Source of the DNA: Hydractinia symbiolongicarpus | Taxonomy: Eukaryota > Cnidaria > Hydrozoa > Anthoathecata > Hydractiniidae | Assembly (NCBI RefSeq): GCF_029227915.1 | Contig: NC_079888.1 | Span: forward strand, 20,316,001 to 20,380,000 | Direction of reading: 5' to 3' | DNA: 64,000 nt | Shown here: positions 32,901 to 47,399 of the stretch, piece after piece | How positions within the stretch are numbered: position 1 is the first letter of the stretch | Layout of the letters: each line of letters begins with the position of its first letter | Notes under the pieces: model-generated | The model's input: the letters and a program-made list of their open reading frames with translations, nothing else | Databases searched by the model: none | Told to the model about the DNA's origin: nothing | Made by a program: the position numbers and the translations under genes

Positions 32901-35900
32901 AAACTTTCTTCTTAATTTGACATGATTGCCGAAACTCAGCGATTACCCTGGGCTCTGTGGTAGCGCTTCATTTAAGAATTATGATAAAAAAAGTCATTTT
33001 TTTATTGTGGGACCAATCATAGCCATTATCGCGCGCTGAGGAAATAGCGACAGTTTCAAAAACTACATTTTATTGACTTTCTAACGGTGTCAGTCCGTTT
33101 GAGTTGCAACGGTTGGGTCACATATTCGTACCAACATGTATTTAGCGATATTTTTCTGATATTACTAGGTTGCATCGCTTTTAACTATGAAACGATTGAC
33201 TGTGGGACTTAATTGAGCTAACTTTGGACTGTCACCTGATAAATGTGATAAAGGAGAAAATTGGACTCCAAGAAAAAACTTTCTTCTTAATTTGACATGA
33301 TTTCCGAAACTCAGCGATTACACTGGGCTCTGTGGTAGCACTTCGTTTAAGAATTATGATAAAAAAAGTCATTTTTTTTTGCGGGACCAATCCTAGCAAT
33401 TATCTCGCGCTGAAAAAATAGCGGCAGTTTCAAAAACTACATTTCATTGACTTTCTAACTGTGTCAGTCCGTTTGAGTTTCAACGGTTGTGTCACATATT
33501 CGTACCAACATGTATTTAGCGATATTTTTTTGATCTTACTAGGTTGCATCGCTTTTAACAATGAAACGTTGACTGTGGGACTTAATTGAACTAACTTTGG
33601 ACTGTGACCTGATAAATGTGATAAAGGAGAAAATTGGACTCCAAGAAAAAACTTTCTTCTTAATTTGACATGATTGCCGAAACTCAGCGATTACACTGGG
33701 CTCTGTGGTAGCGCTTCTTTTAAGAATTATGATAAAAAAAGTCATTTTTTTATTGTGGGACCAATCATAGCCATTATCGCGCGCTGAGGAAATAGCGACA
33801 GTTACAAAAACTACATTTTATTGACTTTCTAACGGTGTCAGTCCGTTTCAGTTGCAACGGTTGGGTCACATATTCGTACCAACATGTATTTAGCGATATT
33901 TTTTGATATTACTAGGTTGCATCGCTTTTAACTATGAAACGATTGACTGTGGGACTTAATTGAGCTAGCTTTGGACTGTCACCTGATAAATGTGATAAAG
34001 GAGAAAATTGGACTCCAAGAAAAAACTTTCTTCTTAATTTGACATGATTGCCGAAACTCAGCGATTACACTGGGCTCTGTGGTAGCGCTTCATTTAAGAA
34101 TTATGATAAAAAAAGTCATTTTTTTATTGTGGGACCAATTATAGCCATTATCGTGCGCTGAGGAAATAGCGACAGTTTCAAAAACTACATTTTATTGACT
34201 TTCTAACGGTGTCAGTCCGTTTGAGTTTCAACGGTTGTGTCACATATTCGTACCAACATGTATTTAGCGAAACTTTTTGTTATTACTAGGTTGCATCGCT
34301 TTTAACAGTGAAACGTTGACTGTGGGACTTAATTGAACTAACTTTGGACTGTGACCTGATAAATGTGATAAATGAGACAATTGGACTCCAAGAAATAACA
34401 TTCTTCTTAATTTGACGTGATTGCCGGAACTCAGCGATTACACTGGGCTCTGTGGTAGCGCTTCAATTAAGAATTAAGATAAAAAAGTCATTTTTTTATT
34501 GCGGGACCAATCCTAGCCATTACCTCGCGCTGAAGAAATAGCGGCAGTTTCAAAAACTACATTTCATTGACTTTCTAACGGTGTCAGTCCGTTTGAGTTT
34601 CAACGGTTGTGTCACATATTCGTACCAACATGTATTTAGCGATATTTTTTTGATATTACTAGGTTGCATCGCTTTTAACAATGAAACGTTGACTGTGGGA
34701 CTTAATTGAACTAACTTTGGACTGTGACCTGATAAATTTGATAAAAGAGACAATTGGACTCCAAGAAAAAACATTCTTTTTAATTTCACATGATTGCCGA
34801 AACTCAGCGATTACACTGGGCTCTGTGGTAGCCCTTCATTTAAAAATTATGATAAAAAAAGTCATTTTTTTATTGTGGGACCAATCCTAGCCGTTATCGC
34901 GCGCTAAAGAAATAGCGACAGTTTCAAGAACTACATTTTATTGACTTTCTAACGGTGTCAGTCCGTTTGAGTTGCAACGGTTGGGTCACATATTCGTACC
35001 AACATGTATTTAGCGATATTTGTCTGATATTACTAGGTTGCATCGCTTTTAACTATGAAACGATTGACTGTGGGACTTAATTGAGCTAACTTTGGACTGT
35101 CACCTGATAAATGTGATAAAGGGGAAAATTGGACTCCAAGAAAAAACTTTCTTCTTAATTTGACATGATTGCCGAAACTCAGCGATTACCCTGGGCTCTG
35201 TGGTAGCGCTTCATTTAAGAATTATGATAAAAAAAGTCATTTTTTTATTGTGGGACCAATCATAGCCATTATCGCGCGCTGAGGAAATAGCGACAGTTTC
35301 AAAAACTACATTTTATTGACTTTCTAACGGTGTCAGTCCGTTTGAGTTTCAACGGTTGTGTCACATATTCGTACCAACATGTATTTAGCGATATTTTTTG
35401 TTATTACTAGGTTGCATCGCTTTTAATAGTGAAACGTTGACTGTGGGACTTAATTGAACTAACTTTGGACTGTGACCTGATAAATGTGATAAATGAGACA
35501 ATTGGACTCCAAGAAATAACATTCTTCTTAATTTGACGTGATTGCCGGAACTCAGCGATTACACTGGGCTCTGTGGTAGCGCTTCAATTAAGAATTAAGA
35601 TAAAAAAGTCATTTTTTTATTGCGGGACCAATCCTAGCCATTATCTCGCGCTGAAGAAATAGCGGCAGTTTCAAAAACTACATTTCATTGACTTTCTAAC
35701 GGTGTCAGTTCGTTTGAGTTTCAACGGTTGTGTCACATATTCGTACCAACATGTATTTAGCGATATTTTTTTGATATTACTAGGTTGCATCGCTTTTAAC
35801 AACGAAACGTTGACTGTGGGACTTAATTGAACTAACTTTGGACTGAGATCTGATAAATGTGATAAAAGGGACAATTGGACTCCAAGAAAAAACATTCTTC

Positions 35901-38900
35901 TTAATTTTACATGATTGCTGAAACTCAGCGATTACACTGGGCTCTGTGGTAGCGCTTCATTTAAGAATTATGATAAAAAAAGTCATTTTTTTATTGTGGG
36001 ACCAATCCTAGCCATTATCGCGCGCTGAGGAAATAGCCAGAGTTTCCAAAACTACATTTCATTGACTTTCTAACGGTTTCAGTCCGTTTGAGTTACAACG
36101 GTTGTGTCACTTATTCGTACCAACATGTATTTAACGATATTTATTTGATATTACTAGGTTGCTTCGCTTTTAACAATGAAACGTTGACTGTGGGACTTAA
36201 TTGAACTAACTTTGGACTGTGATCTGATAAATGTGATAAATGAGACAATTGGACTCCAAGAAATAACATTCTTGTTAACTTGACGTGATTGCCGGAACTC
36301 AGCGATTACACTGGGCACTGTGGTAGCGCTTCATTTAAAAATTAAGATACAAAATGTCATTTTTTTATTGTGGGACCAATCCTAGCCGTTATCGCGCGCT
36401 AAAGAAATAGCGACAGTTTCAAGAACTACATTTCATTGACTTTCTAACGGTGTCAGTCCGTTTGAGTTGCAACGGTTGGGTCACATATTCGTACCAACAT
36501 GTATTTAGCGATATTTTTCTGATATTACTAGGTTGCATCGCTTTTAACTATGAAACGATTGACTGTGGGACTTAATTGAGCTAACTTTGGACTGTCACCT
36601 GATAAATGTGATAAAGGAGAAAATTGGACTCCAAGAAAAAACTTTCTTCTTAATTTGACATGATTGCCGAAACTCAGCGATTACCCTGGGCTCTGTGGTA
36701 GCGCTTCATTTAAGAATTATGACAAAAAAAGTCATTTTTTTATTGTGGGACCAATCATAGCCATTATCGCGCGCTGAGGAAATAGCAACAGTTTCAAAAA
36801 CAACATTTTATTGAGTTTCTAACGGTGTCAGTCCGTTTGAGTTTCAACGGTTGTGTCACATATTCGTACCAACATGTATTTAGCGATATTTTTTTGATAT
36901 TACTAGGTTGCATCGCTTTTAACAATGAAACGTTGACTGTGGGACTTAATTGAACTAACTTTGGACTGACACCTGATAAATGTGATAAAAGAGACAATTG
37001 GACTCCAAGAAAAAACATTCTTCTTAATTTCACATGATTGCCGAAACTCAGCGATTACACTGGGCTCTGTGGTAGCGCTTCATTTAAGAATTATGATAAA
37101 AAAAACATTTTTTTTATTGTGGTACCAATCCTAGCCATTATCGCGCGCTGAGGAAATAGCGACAGTTTCAAAAACTACATTTCATTGACTTTCTAACGGT
37201 GTCAGTCCGTTTGAGTTTCAACGGTTGTGTCACATATTCGTACCAACATGTATTTAGCGATATTTTTTTGATATTACTTGGTTGCATCGCTTTTAACAAT
37301 GAAACGTTGACTGTGGGACTTAATTGAACTAACTTTGGACTGCGATCTGATAAATGTGATAAATGAGACAATTGGACTCCAAGAAATAACATTCTTGTTA
37401 ACTTGATGTGATTGCCGGAACTGAGCGATTACACTGGGCACTGTGGTAGCGCTTCATTTAAAAATTAAGATACAAAATGTCATTTTTTTATTGTGGGACC
37501 AATCCTAGCCGTTATCGCGCGCTAAAGAAATAGCAACAGTTTCAAGAACTACATTTCATTGACTTTATAACGGTGTCAGTCCGTTTGAGTTACAACGGTT
37601 GAGTCACATATTCGTACCAACATGTATTTAGCGATATTTTTCTGATATTACTAGGTTGCATCGCTTTTAACTATGAAACAATTGACTGTGGGACTTAATT
37701 GAGCTAACTTTGGACTGTCACCTGATAAATGTGATAAAAGAGACAATTGGACTCCAAGAAAAAACATTCTTCTTAATTTCACATGATTGCCGAAACTCAG
37801 CGATTACACTGGGCTCTGTGGTAGCGCTTCATTTAAGAATTATGATAAAAAAAGTCATTTTTTTTATTGTGGTACCAATCCTAGCCATTATCGCGCGCTG
37901 AGGAAATAGCGACAGTTTCAAGAACTACATTTCATTGACTTTCTAACGGTGTCAGTCCGTTTGAGTTTCAACGGTTATGTCACATATTCGTACCAACATG
38001 TATTTAGCGATATTTTTTTGATATTACTAGGTTGCATCGCTTTTAACAATGAAACGTTGACTGTGGGACTTAATTGAACTAACTTTGGACTGTGATCTGA
38101 TAAATGTGATAAATGAGACAATTGGACTCCAAGAAATAACATTCTTGTTAACTTGACGTGATTGCCGGAACTCAGCGATTACACTGGGCACTGTGGTAGC
38201 GATTCATTTAAAAATTAAGATACAAAATGTCATTTTTTTATTGTGGGACCATTCCTAGCCGTTATCGCGCGCTAAAGAAATAGCGACAGTTTCAAGAACT
38301 ACATTTCATTGACTTTCTAACGGTGTCAATCCGTTTGAGTTACTACGGTTGGGTCACATATTCGTACCAACATGTATTTAGCGATATTTTTCTGATATTA
38401 CTAGGTTGCATCGCTTTTAACTATGAAACGATTGACTGTGAGACTTAATTGAGCTAACTTTGGACTGTCACCTGATAAATGTGATAAGGGAGACAATTGG
38501 ACTCCAAGAAAAAACATTCTTCTTAATTTTACATGATTGCCGAAACTCAGCGAATACACTGGGCTCTGTGGTAGCGCTTCATTTAAGAATTATGATAAAA
38601 AAAGTCATTTTTTTATTGTGGGACCAATCCTAGCCATTATCGCGCGCTGAGGAAATAGCGAGAGTTTTCAAAACTACATTTCATTGACTTTCTAACGGTT
38701 TCAGTCCGTTTGAGTTACAACGGTTGTGTCACTTATTCGTACCAACATGTATTTAGTGATATTTATTTGATATTACTAGGTTGCATCGCTTTTAACAATG
38801 AAACGTTGACTGTGGGACTTAATTGAACTAACTTTGGACTGTGACCCGATAAATGTGATCAATGAGACAATTGGACTCCAAGAAATAACATTCTTCTTAA

Positions 38901-39500
38901 TTTGACGTGATTGCCGGAACTCAGCGATTACACTGGGCTCTGTGGTAGCGCTTCAATTAAGAATTAAGATAAAAAAGTCATTTTTTTATTGCGGGACTAA
39001 TCCTAGCCATTATTTCGCGCTGAAGAAATAGCGGCAGTTTCAAAAACTACATTTCATTCACTTTCTAACGGTGTCAGTCCGTTTGAGTTTCAACGGTTGT
39101 GTCACATATTCGTACCAACATGTATTTAGCGATATTTTTTTGATATTACTAGGTTGCATCGCTTTTAATAATGAAACGTTGACTGTGGGACTTAATTGAA
39201 CTAACTTTGGACTGTGACCTGATAAATGTGATAAAAGAGACAATTGAACTCCAAGAAAAAACATTCTTCTTAATTTCACATGATTGCCGAAACTCAGCGA
39301 TTACACTGGGCTCTGTGGTAGCGCTTCATTTAAGAATTATGAGAAAAAAAGTCATTTTTTTATTGTGGTACCAATCCTAGCCATTATCGCGCGCTGAGGA
39401 AATAGCGACAGTTTCAAAAACTACATTTCATTGACTTTCTAACGGTGTCAGTCCGTTTGAGTTTCAACGGTTGTGTCACATATTCGTACCAACATGTATT
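32901..39500 (+). repeat. Satellite tract, mixed monomer subtypes
   Basis: About 18 monomers without a gene. Subtypes with AAAATTGGACTCC and AAAAACTTTC (about 32.9-36.7 kb) give way to subtypes with GTGATCTGATAAATG and AAGATACAAAATGTC (36.2-39.5 kb). CTTCAATTAAGAATTAAG marks related monomers at 34.46, 35.58 and 38.95 kb, three and nine monomers apart. Confidence 0.9.
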
Positions 39501-42500
39501 TAGCGATATTTTTTTGATATTACTAGGTTGCATCGCTTTTAACAATGAAACGATTGACTGTGCGACTTAATTGAGCTAACTTTGGACTGTGACCTGATAA
39601 ATGTGATAAATGAGACAATTGGACTCCAAGAAATAACATTCTTGTTAACTTGACGTGATTGCCGGAACTCAGCGATTACACTGGGCACTGTGGTAGCGCT
39701 TCATTTAAAAATTAAGATACAAAATGTCATTTTTTTATTGTGGGACCAATCCTACCCGTTATCGCGCGCTAAAGAAATAGCGACAGTTTCAAGAACTACA
39801 TTTCATTGTCTTTCGAACGGTGTCAGTCCGTTTGAGTTACAACGGTTGGGTCACATATTCGTACCAACATGTATTTAGCGATATTTATTTGATATTTCTA
39901 TGTTGCATCGCTTTTAACAATGAAACGTTGACGGTGGGACTTAATTGAACTAACTTTGGACTGTGACCTGATAAATGTGATAAATGAGACAATTGGACTC
40001 CAAGAAATAACATTCTTCCTAATTTGACGTGATTGCCGGAACTCAGCGATTACACTGGGCTCTGTGGTAGCGCTTCATTTAAGAATTAGAATAAAAAGTC
40101 ATTCTTTTATTGTGGGACCAATCCTAGCCAATATCTCGCGCAGAAAAAATAGCGACAGTTTCAAAAACTACATTTCATTGACTTTCTAACGGCGTCAGTC
40201 CGTTTGAGTTACAACGGTTGGGCCAAATATTCGTACCAACATGTATTTAGCGATATTTTTTTGATATTACTAGGTTGCATCGCTTTTAACAATGAAACGT
40301 TGACTGTGGGACTTAATTGAACTAACTTTGGACTGTGACCTGATAAATGTGATAAATGAGACAATTGGACTCCAAGAAATAACATTCTTGTTAATTTGAC
40401 GTGATTGCCGGAACTCAGCGATTACACTGGGCACTGTGGTAGCGCTTCATTTAAAAATTAAGCTAAAAAAAGTCATTTTTTCACTGTGGGACCTATCCCA
40501 GCCGTTAGCGTGCGTTGAAGAAAAAGCGACAGTTTCAAAAACTACATTTCATTGACTTTCTAACGGTGTCAGTCCGTTTGAGTTACAACGATTGGGTCAC
40601 ATATTCGTTCCAACATGTATTTAGCGATATTTTTCTGATATTACTAGGTTGCATCGCTTTTAACTATGAAACGATTGACTGGGGGATTTAATTGAGCTAA
40701 CTTTGGACTGTCACCTGATAAATGTGATAAAGGAGACAATTGGACTCTAAGAAAAAACATTTTTCTTAATTTCACGTGATTGCCGAAACTCAGCGATTGC
40801 ACTGGGCTCTGTGGTAGCGCTTCATTTAAGAATTAAGATAAAAAGTCATTTTTTTATTGTGGGATCAATCCTAGCCATTATTGCGCGCTGAAGAAATAGC
40901 GACAGTTTCAAAAACTACATTTCATTGACTCTCTAACGGTGTCAGTCCGTTGGAGTTACAACGGTTGGGTCACATTTTCGTACCAACATGTATTTAGCGA
41001 TATTTTTTTGATATTACTAGGTTGCATCGCTTTTAACAATGAAACGTTGACTGTGGGACTTAATTGAACTAACTTTGGACTGTGACCTGATAAATGTGAT
41101 AAATGAGACAATTGGACTCCAAGAAATAACATTCTTGTTAATTTGACGTGATTGCCGGAACTCAGCGATTACACTGGGCACTGTGGTAGCGCTTCATTTA
41201 ACAATTAAGCTAAAAAAAGTCATTTTTTTACTGTGGGACCTATCCTAGCCGTTAGCGCGCGTTGAAGAAAAAGCGACAGTTTCAAAAACTACATTTCATC
41301 GACTTTCTAACGGTGTCAGTCCGTTTGTGCTACAACGGTTGGGTCACATATTCGTACCAACATGTATTTAGCGATATTTTTCTGATATTACTAGGTTGCA
41401 TCGCTTTTAACAATGAAACGATTGACTGTGGGACTTAATTGAGCTAACTTTGGACTGTGACCTGATAAATGTGATAAATAAGACAATTGGACTCCAAGAA
41501 ATAACATTCTTGTTAATTTGACGTTATTGCCGGAACTCAGCGATTACACTGGGCACTGTGGTAGCGCTTCATTTAAAAATTAAGATACAAAATGTCATTT
41601 TTTTATTGTGGGACCAATCCTAGCCGTTATAACGCGCTAAAGAAATAGCGACAGTTTCAAGAACTACATTTCATTGACTTTCTAACGGTGTCAGTCCGTT
41701 TGAGTTACAACGGTTGAATCACATATTCGTACCAACATGTATTTAGCGATATTTTTCTGATATTACTAGGTTGCATCGCTTTTAACTATGAAACGATTGA
41801 CTGTGGGACTTAATTGAGCTAACTTTGGACTGTCACCTGATAAATATGATAAGGGAGACAATTGGACTCCAAGAAAAAACATTCTTCTTAATTTTACATG
41901 ATTGCCGAAACTCAGCGATTACACTGGGCTCTGTGGTAGCGCTTCATTTAAGAATTATGATACAAAATGTCATTTTTTTATTGTGGGACCAATCCTAGCC
42001 GTTATAACGCGCTAAAGAAATAGCGACAGTTTCAAGAACTACATTTCATTGACTTTCTAACGGTGTCAGTCCGTTTGAGTTACAACGGTTGGGTCACATA
42101 TTCGTACCAACATGTATTTAGCGATATTTTTCTGATATTACTAGGTTGCATCGCTTTTAACTATGAAACGATTGACTGTGGGACTTAATTGAGCTAACTT
42201 TGGACTGTCACCTGATAAATATGATAAGGGAGACAATTGGACTCCAAGAAAAAACATTCTTCTTAATTTTACATGATTGCCGAAACTCAGCGATTACACT
42301 GGGCTCTGTGGTAGCGCTTCATTTAAGAATTATGATAAAAAAAGTCATTTTTTTATTGTGGGACCAATCCTAGCCATTATCGCGCGCTGAAGAAATAGCA
42401 ACCGTTTCAAAAACTACATTTTATTGACTTTCTAACCGTGTCAGTCCGTTTGAGTTTCAACGGTTGTGTCACATATTCGTACCAACATGTATTTAGCGAT

Positions 42501-45500
42501 ATTTTTTTGATATTACTAGGTTGCATCGCTTTTAACTATGAAACGATTGACTGTGGGACTTAATTGAGCTAACTTTGGACTGTGACCTAATAAATGTGAT
42601 AAATGAGACAATTGGACTCCAAGAAAAAACATTCTTGTTAATTTGACGTTATTGCCGGAACTCAGCGATTACACTGGGCACTGTGGTAGCGTTTCATTTA
42701 AAAATTAAGATACAAAATGTCATTTTTTTATTGTGGGACCAATCCTAGCCGTTATAACGCGCTAAAGAAATAGCGACAGTTTCAAGAACTACATTTCATT
42801 GACTTTCTAACGGTGTCAGTCCGTTTGAGTTACAACGGTTGGGTCACATATTCGTACCAACATGTATTTAGCGATATTTTTCTGATATTACTAGGTTGCA
42901 ACGCTTTTAACTATGAAACGATTGACTGTGGGACTTAATTGAGCTAACTTTGGACTGTCACCTGATAAATATGATAAGGGAGACAATTGGACTCAGAGAA
43001 AAAACATTCTTCTTAATTTTACATGATTGCCGAAACTCAGCGATTACACTGGGCTTTGTGGTAGCGCTTCATTTAAGAATTATGATAAAAAAAGTCATTT
43101 TTTTATTGTGGGACCAATCCTAGCCATTATCGCGCGCTGAGGAAATAGCGACCGTTTCAAAAACTACATTTTATTGACTTTCTAACCGTGTCAGTCCGTT
43201 TGAGTTTCAACGGTTGTGTCACATATTCGTACCAACATGTATTTAGCGATATTTTTTTAATATTACTAGGTTGCATCGCTTTTAACAATGAAACGATTGA
43301 CTGTGGGACTTAATTAAGCTAACTTTGGACTGTGACCTGATAAATGTGATAAATAAGACAATTGGACTCCAAGAAATAACATTCTTCTGAATTTGACGTG
43401 ATTGCCGGAACTCAGCGATTACACTGGGCACTGTGGTAGCGCTTCATTTAAAAATTAAGCTGAAAAAAGTCATTTTTTTACTGTGGGACCTATCCTAGCC
43501 GTTAGCGCGCGTTGAAGAAAAAGCGACAGTTTCAAAAACTACATTTCATTGACTTTCTAACGCTGTCAGTCCGTTTGAGTTACAACGATTGGGTCACACA
43601 TTCGTTCCAACATGTGTTTAGCGATATTTTTCTGATATTACTAGGTTGCATCGCTTTTAACTATGAAACGATTGACTGTGGGACTTAATTGAGCCAGCTT
43701 TGGACTGTCACCTGATAAATGTGATAAAGGAGACAATTGGACTCCAAGAAAAAACATTCTTCTTAATTTCACATGATTGCCGAAACTCAGCGATTACACT
43801 GGGCTCTGTGGTAGCGCTTTATTTAGAAATTATGATAAAAAAAGTCATTTTTTTATTGTGGGACCAATCCTAGCCATTATCGCGCGCTGAGGAAATAGCG
43901 ACAGTTTCCAAAACTGCATTTCATTGACTTTCTAACGGTTTCAGTCCGTTTGAGTTACAACGGTTGTGTCACATATTCGTACCAACATGTATTTAGCGAT
44001 ATTTATTTGATATTACTAGGTTGCATCGCTTTTAACAATGAAACGTTGACTGTGGGACTTAATTGAACTAACTTTGGACTGTGACCTGATAAATGTGATA
44101 AATGAGACAATTGGACTCCAAGAAATAACATTCTTCTTAATTTGACGTGATTGCCGGAACTCAGCGATTACACTGGGCTCTGTGGTAGCGCTTCATTTAA
44201 GAATTAAGATAAAAAGTCATTTTTTTATTGTAAGACCAATCCTCGCCAATATCTCGCGCAGATAAAATAGCCACAGTTTCAAAAACTACATTTCATTGAC
44301 TTTCTAACGGTGTCAGTCCGTTTGAGTTACAACGATTGGGTCACATATTCGTTCCAACATGTATTTAGCGATATTTATTTGATATTACTAGGTTGCATCG
44401 CTTTTAACAATGAAACGTTGACTGTGGGACTTAATTGAACTAACTTTGTACTGTAACCTGATAAATGTGATAAAGGAGACAATTGGACTCCAAGAAAAAA
44501 CATTCTTCTTAATTTCACATGATTGCCGAAACTCAGCGATTACACTGGGCTCTGTAGTAGCGCTTTATTTAGAAATTATGATAAAAAAAGTCATTTTTTT
44601 ATTGTGGGACCAATCCTAGCCATTATCGCGCGCTGAGGAAATAGCGACAGTTTCCAAAACTGCATTTCATTGACTTTCTAACGGTTTCAGTCCGTTTGTG
44701 TTACAACAGTTGGGTCACATATTCGTACCAACATGTATTTAGCGATATTTTTCTGATATTACTAGGTTGCATCGCTTTTAGCAATGGAACGTTGACTGTG
44801 GGACTTAATTGAGCTAACTTTGGACTGTCACCTGATAAATGTGATAAAAGAGACAATTGGACTCCAAGAAAAAACATTCTTCTTAATTTGACATGATTGC
44901 TGAAACTCAGCGATTACACTGGGCTCTGTGGTAGCGCTTCAATTAAAAATTAAAATAAAAAAGTCATTTTTTTATTGCGGGACCAATCCTAGCCATTATC
45001 TCGCGCTGAAGAAATAGCGGCAGTTTCAAAAACTACATTTCATTGACTTTCTAACGGTGTCAGTCCGTTTGAGTTACAACGGTTGGGTCACATATTCGTA
45101 CCAACATGTATTTAGCGATATTTTTCTGATATTACTAGGTTGCATCGCTTTTAACAATGAAACGATTGACTGTGCGACTTAATTGAGCTAACTTTGGACT
45201 GTGACCTGATAAATGTGATAAATGAGACAATTGGACTCCAAGAAATAACATTCTTGTTAACTTGACGTGATTGCCGGAACTCAGCGATTACACTGGGCAC
45301 TGTGGTAGCGCTTCATTTAAAAATTAAGATACAAAATGTCATTTTTTTATTGGGGGACCATTCCTAGCCGTTATCGCGCGCTAAAGAAATAGCGACAGTT
45401 TCAAGAACTACATTTCATTGACTTTCTAACGGTGTCAGTCCGTTTGAGTTACAACGGTTGGGTCACATATTCGTACCAACATGTATTTAGCGATATTTTT

Positions 45501-47090
45501 CTGATATTACTAGGTTGCATCGCTTTTAATAATGAAACGTTGACTGTGGGACTTAATTGAACTAACTTTGGACTGTGACCTGATAAATGTGATAAAAGAG
45601 ACAATTGAAGTCCAAGAAAAAACATTCTTCCTAATTTCACATGATTGCCGAAACTCAGCGATTACACTGGGCTCTGTGGTAACGCTTCATTTAAGAATTA
45701 TGATAAAAAAAGTCATTTTTTTATTGTGGTACCAATCCTAGCCATTATCGCGCGCTGAGGAAATAGCGACAGTTTCAAAAACTACATTTCATTGACTTTC
45801 TAACGGTGTCAGTCCGTTTGAGTTTCAACGGTTATGTCACATATTCGTACCAACATGTATTTAGCGATATTTTTTTGATATTACTAGGTTGCATCGCATT
45901 TAACAATAAAACGTTGACTGTGGGACTTAATTGAACTAACTTTGGACTGTGGTCTGATAAATGTGATAAATGAGACAATTGGACTCCAAGAAATAACATT
46001 CTTCTTAATTTGACGTGATTGCGGAATTCAGCGATTACACTGGGCTCTGTGGTAGCGCTTCAATTAAGAATTAAGATACAAAAGTCATTTTTTATTGCGG
46101 GACCAATCCTAGCCATTATCTCGCGCTGAAGAAATAGCGGCAGTTTCAAAAACTACATTTCATTGACTTTCTAAAGGTGTCAGTCCGTTTGAGTTACAAC
46201 GGTTGGGTCACATATTCGTATCAACATGTATTTAGCGATATTTTTCTGATATTACTAGGTTGCGTCGCTTTTAACAATGAAACGATTGACTGTGCGACTT
46301 AATTGAGCTAACTTTGGACTGTGACCTGATAAATGTGATAAATGAGACAATTGGACTCCAAGAAATAACATTCTTGTTAACTTGACGTGATTGCCGGAAC
46401 TCAGCGATTACACTGGGCACTGTGGTAGCGCTTCATTTAAAAATTAAGATACAAAATGTCATTTTTTTATTGTGGGACCAATCCTAGCCGTTATCGCGCG
46501 CTAAAGAAATAGCGACAGTTTCAAGAACTACATTTCATTGTCTTTCTAACGGGGTCAGTCCGTTTGAGTTACAACGGTTGGGTCACATATTCGTACCAAC
46601 ATGTATTTAGCGATATTTTTCTGATATTACTAGGTTGCATCGCTTTTAACTATGAAACGTTTGACTGTGGGACTTAATTGAGCTAACTTTGAACTGTCAC
46701 CTGATTAATGTGATAAGGGAGACAATTGGACTCCAAGAAAAAACATTCTTCTTAATTTTACATGATTGCCGAAACTCAGCGATTACACTGGGTTCTGTGG
46801 TAGCGCTTCATTTAAGAATTATGATAACAAAATGTCATTTTTTATTGTGGGACCAATCCTAGCCGTTATCGCGCGCTAAAGAAATAGCGACAGTTTCAAG
46901 AACTACATTTCATTGTCTTTCTAACGGTGTCAGTCCGTTTGAGTTACAACGGTTGGGTCACATATTCGTACCAACATGTATTTAGCGATATTTTTCTGAT
47001 ATTACTAGGTTGCATCGCTTTTAACTATGAAACGATTGACTGTGGGACTTAATTGAGCTAACATTGAACTGTCACCTGATAATTGTGATA
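39500..47090 (+). repeat. Macro higher-order unit, first copy (about 7.6 kb)
   Basis: This copy has two parts. The segment 39.5-42.53 kb recurs at 47.4-50.39 kb (offset 7856). The segment 42.54-44.66 kb recurs at 51.89-54.01 kb (offset 9354) and 44.66-47.08 kb recurs at 54.38-56.81 kb (offset 9726). Markers are TTTGATATTTCTATGTTGC (39.89 kb), CCAACATGTGTTTAG (43.61 kb), TGCAACGCTTTTAAC (42.90 kb), TTACAACAGTTGGG (44.70 kb) and GATAACAAAATGTC (46.82 kb). No gene is present. Confidence 0.88.
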
Positions 47091-47399
47091 AAAGAGACAA
47101 TTGGACTCCAAGAAAAACATTCTTCTTATTTTGACATGATTGCCGAAACTCAGCGATTACACTGGGCTCTGTGGTAGCGCTTCATTTAAGAAGTATGATA
47201 AAAAAAGTCATTTTTTTATTGTGGGACTATTCCTAGCCATTATCGCGCGCTGAGGAAATAGCGACAGATTCAAAAACTACATTTCATTGACTTTCTAACG
47301 GTGCCAGTCCGTTTGAGTTACAACGGTTGGGTCACATATTCGTACCAACATGTATTTAGCGATATTTTTCTGATATTACTAGGTTGCGTCGCTTTTAAC

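Noticed and set aside
39690-39878. Small plus-strand open frames in satellite (1461-1718, 3217-3414, 37710-37901, 39690-39878, 47546-47734, 55258-55467, 56415-56606)
   Set aside because: They are monomer sequence with locally lost stops. The frames at 39690 and 47546 are alike only because they lie in duplicated macro-units.
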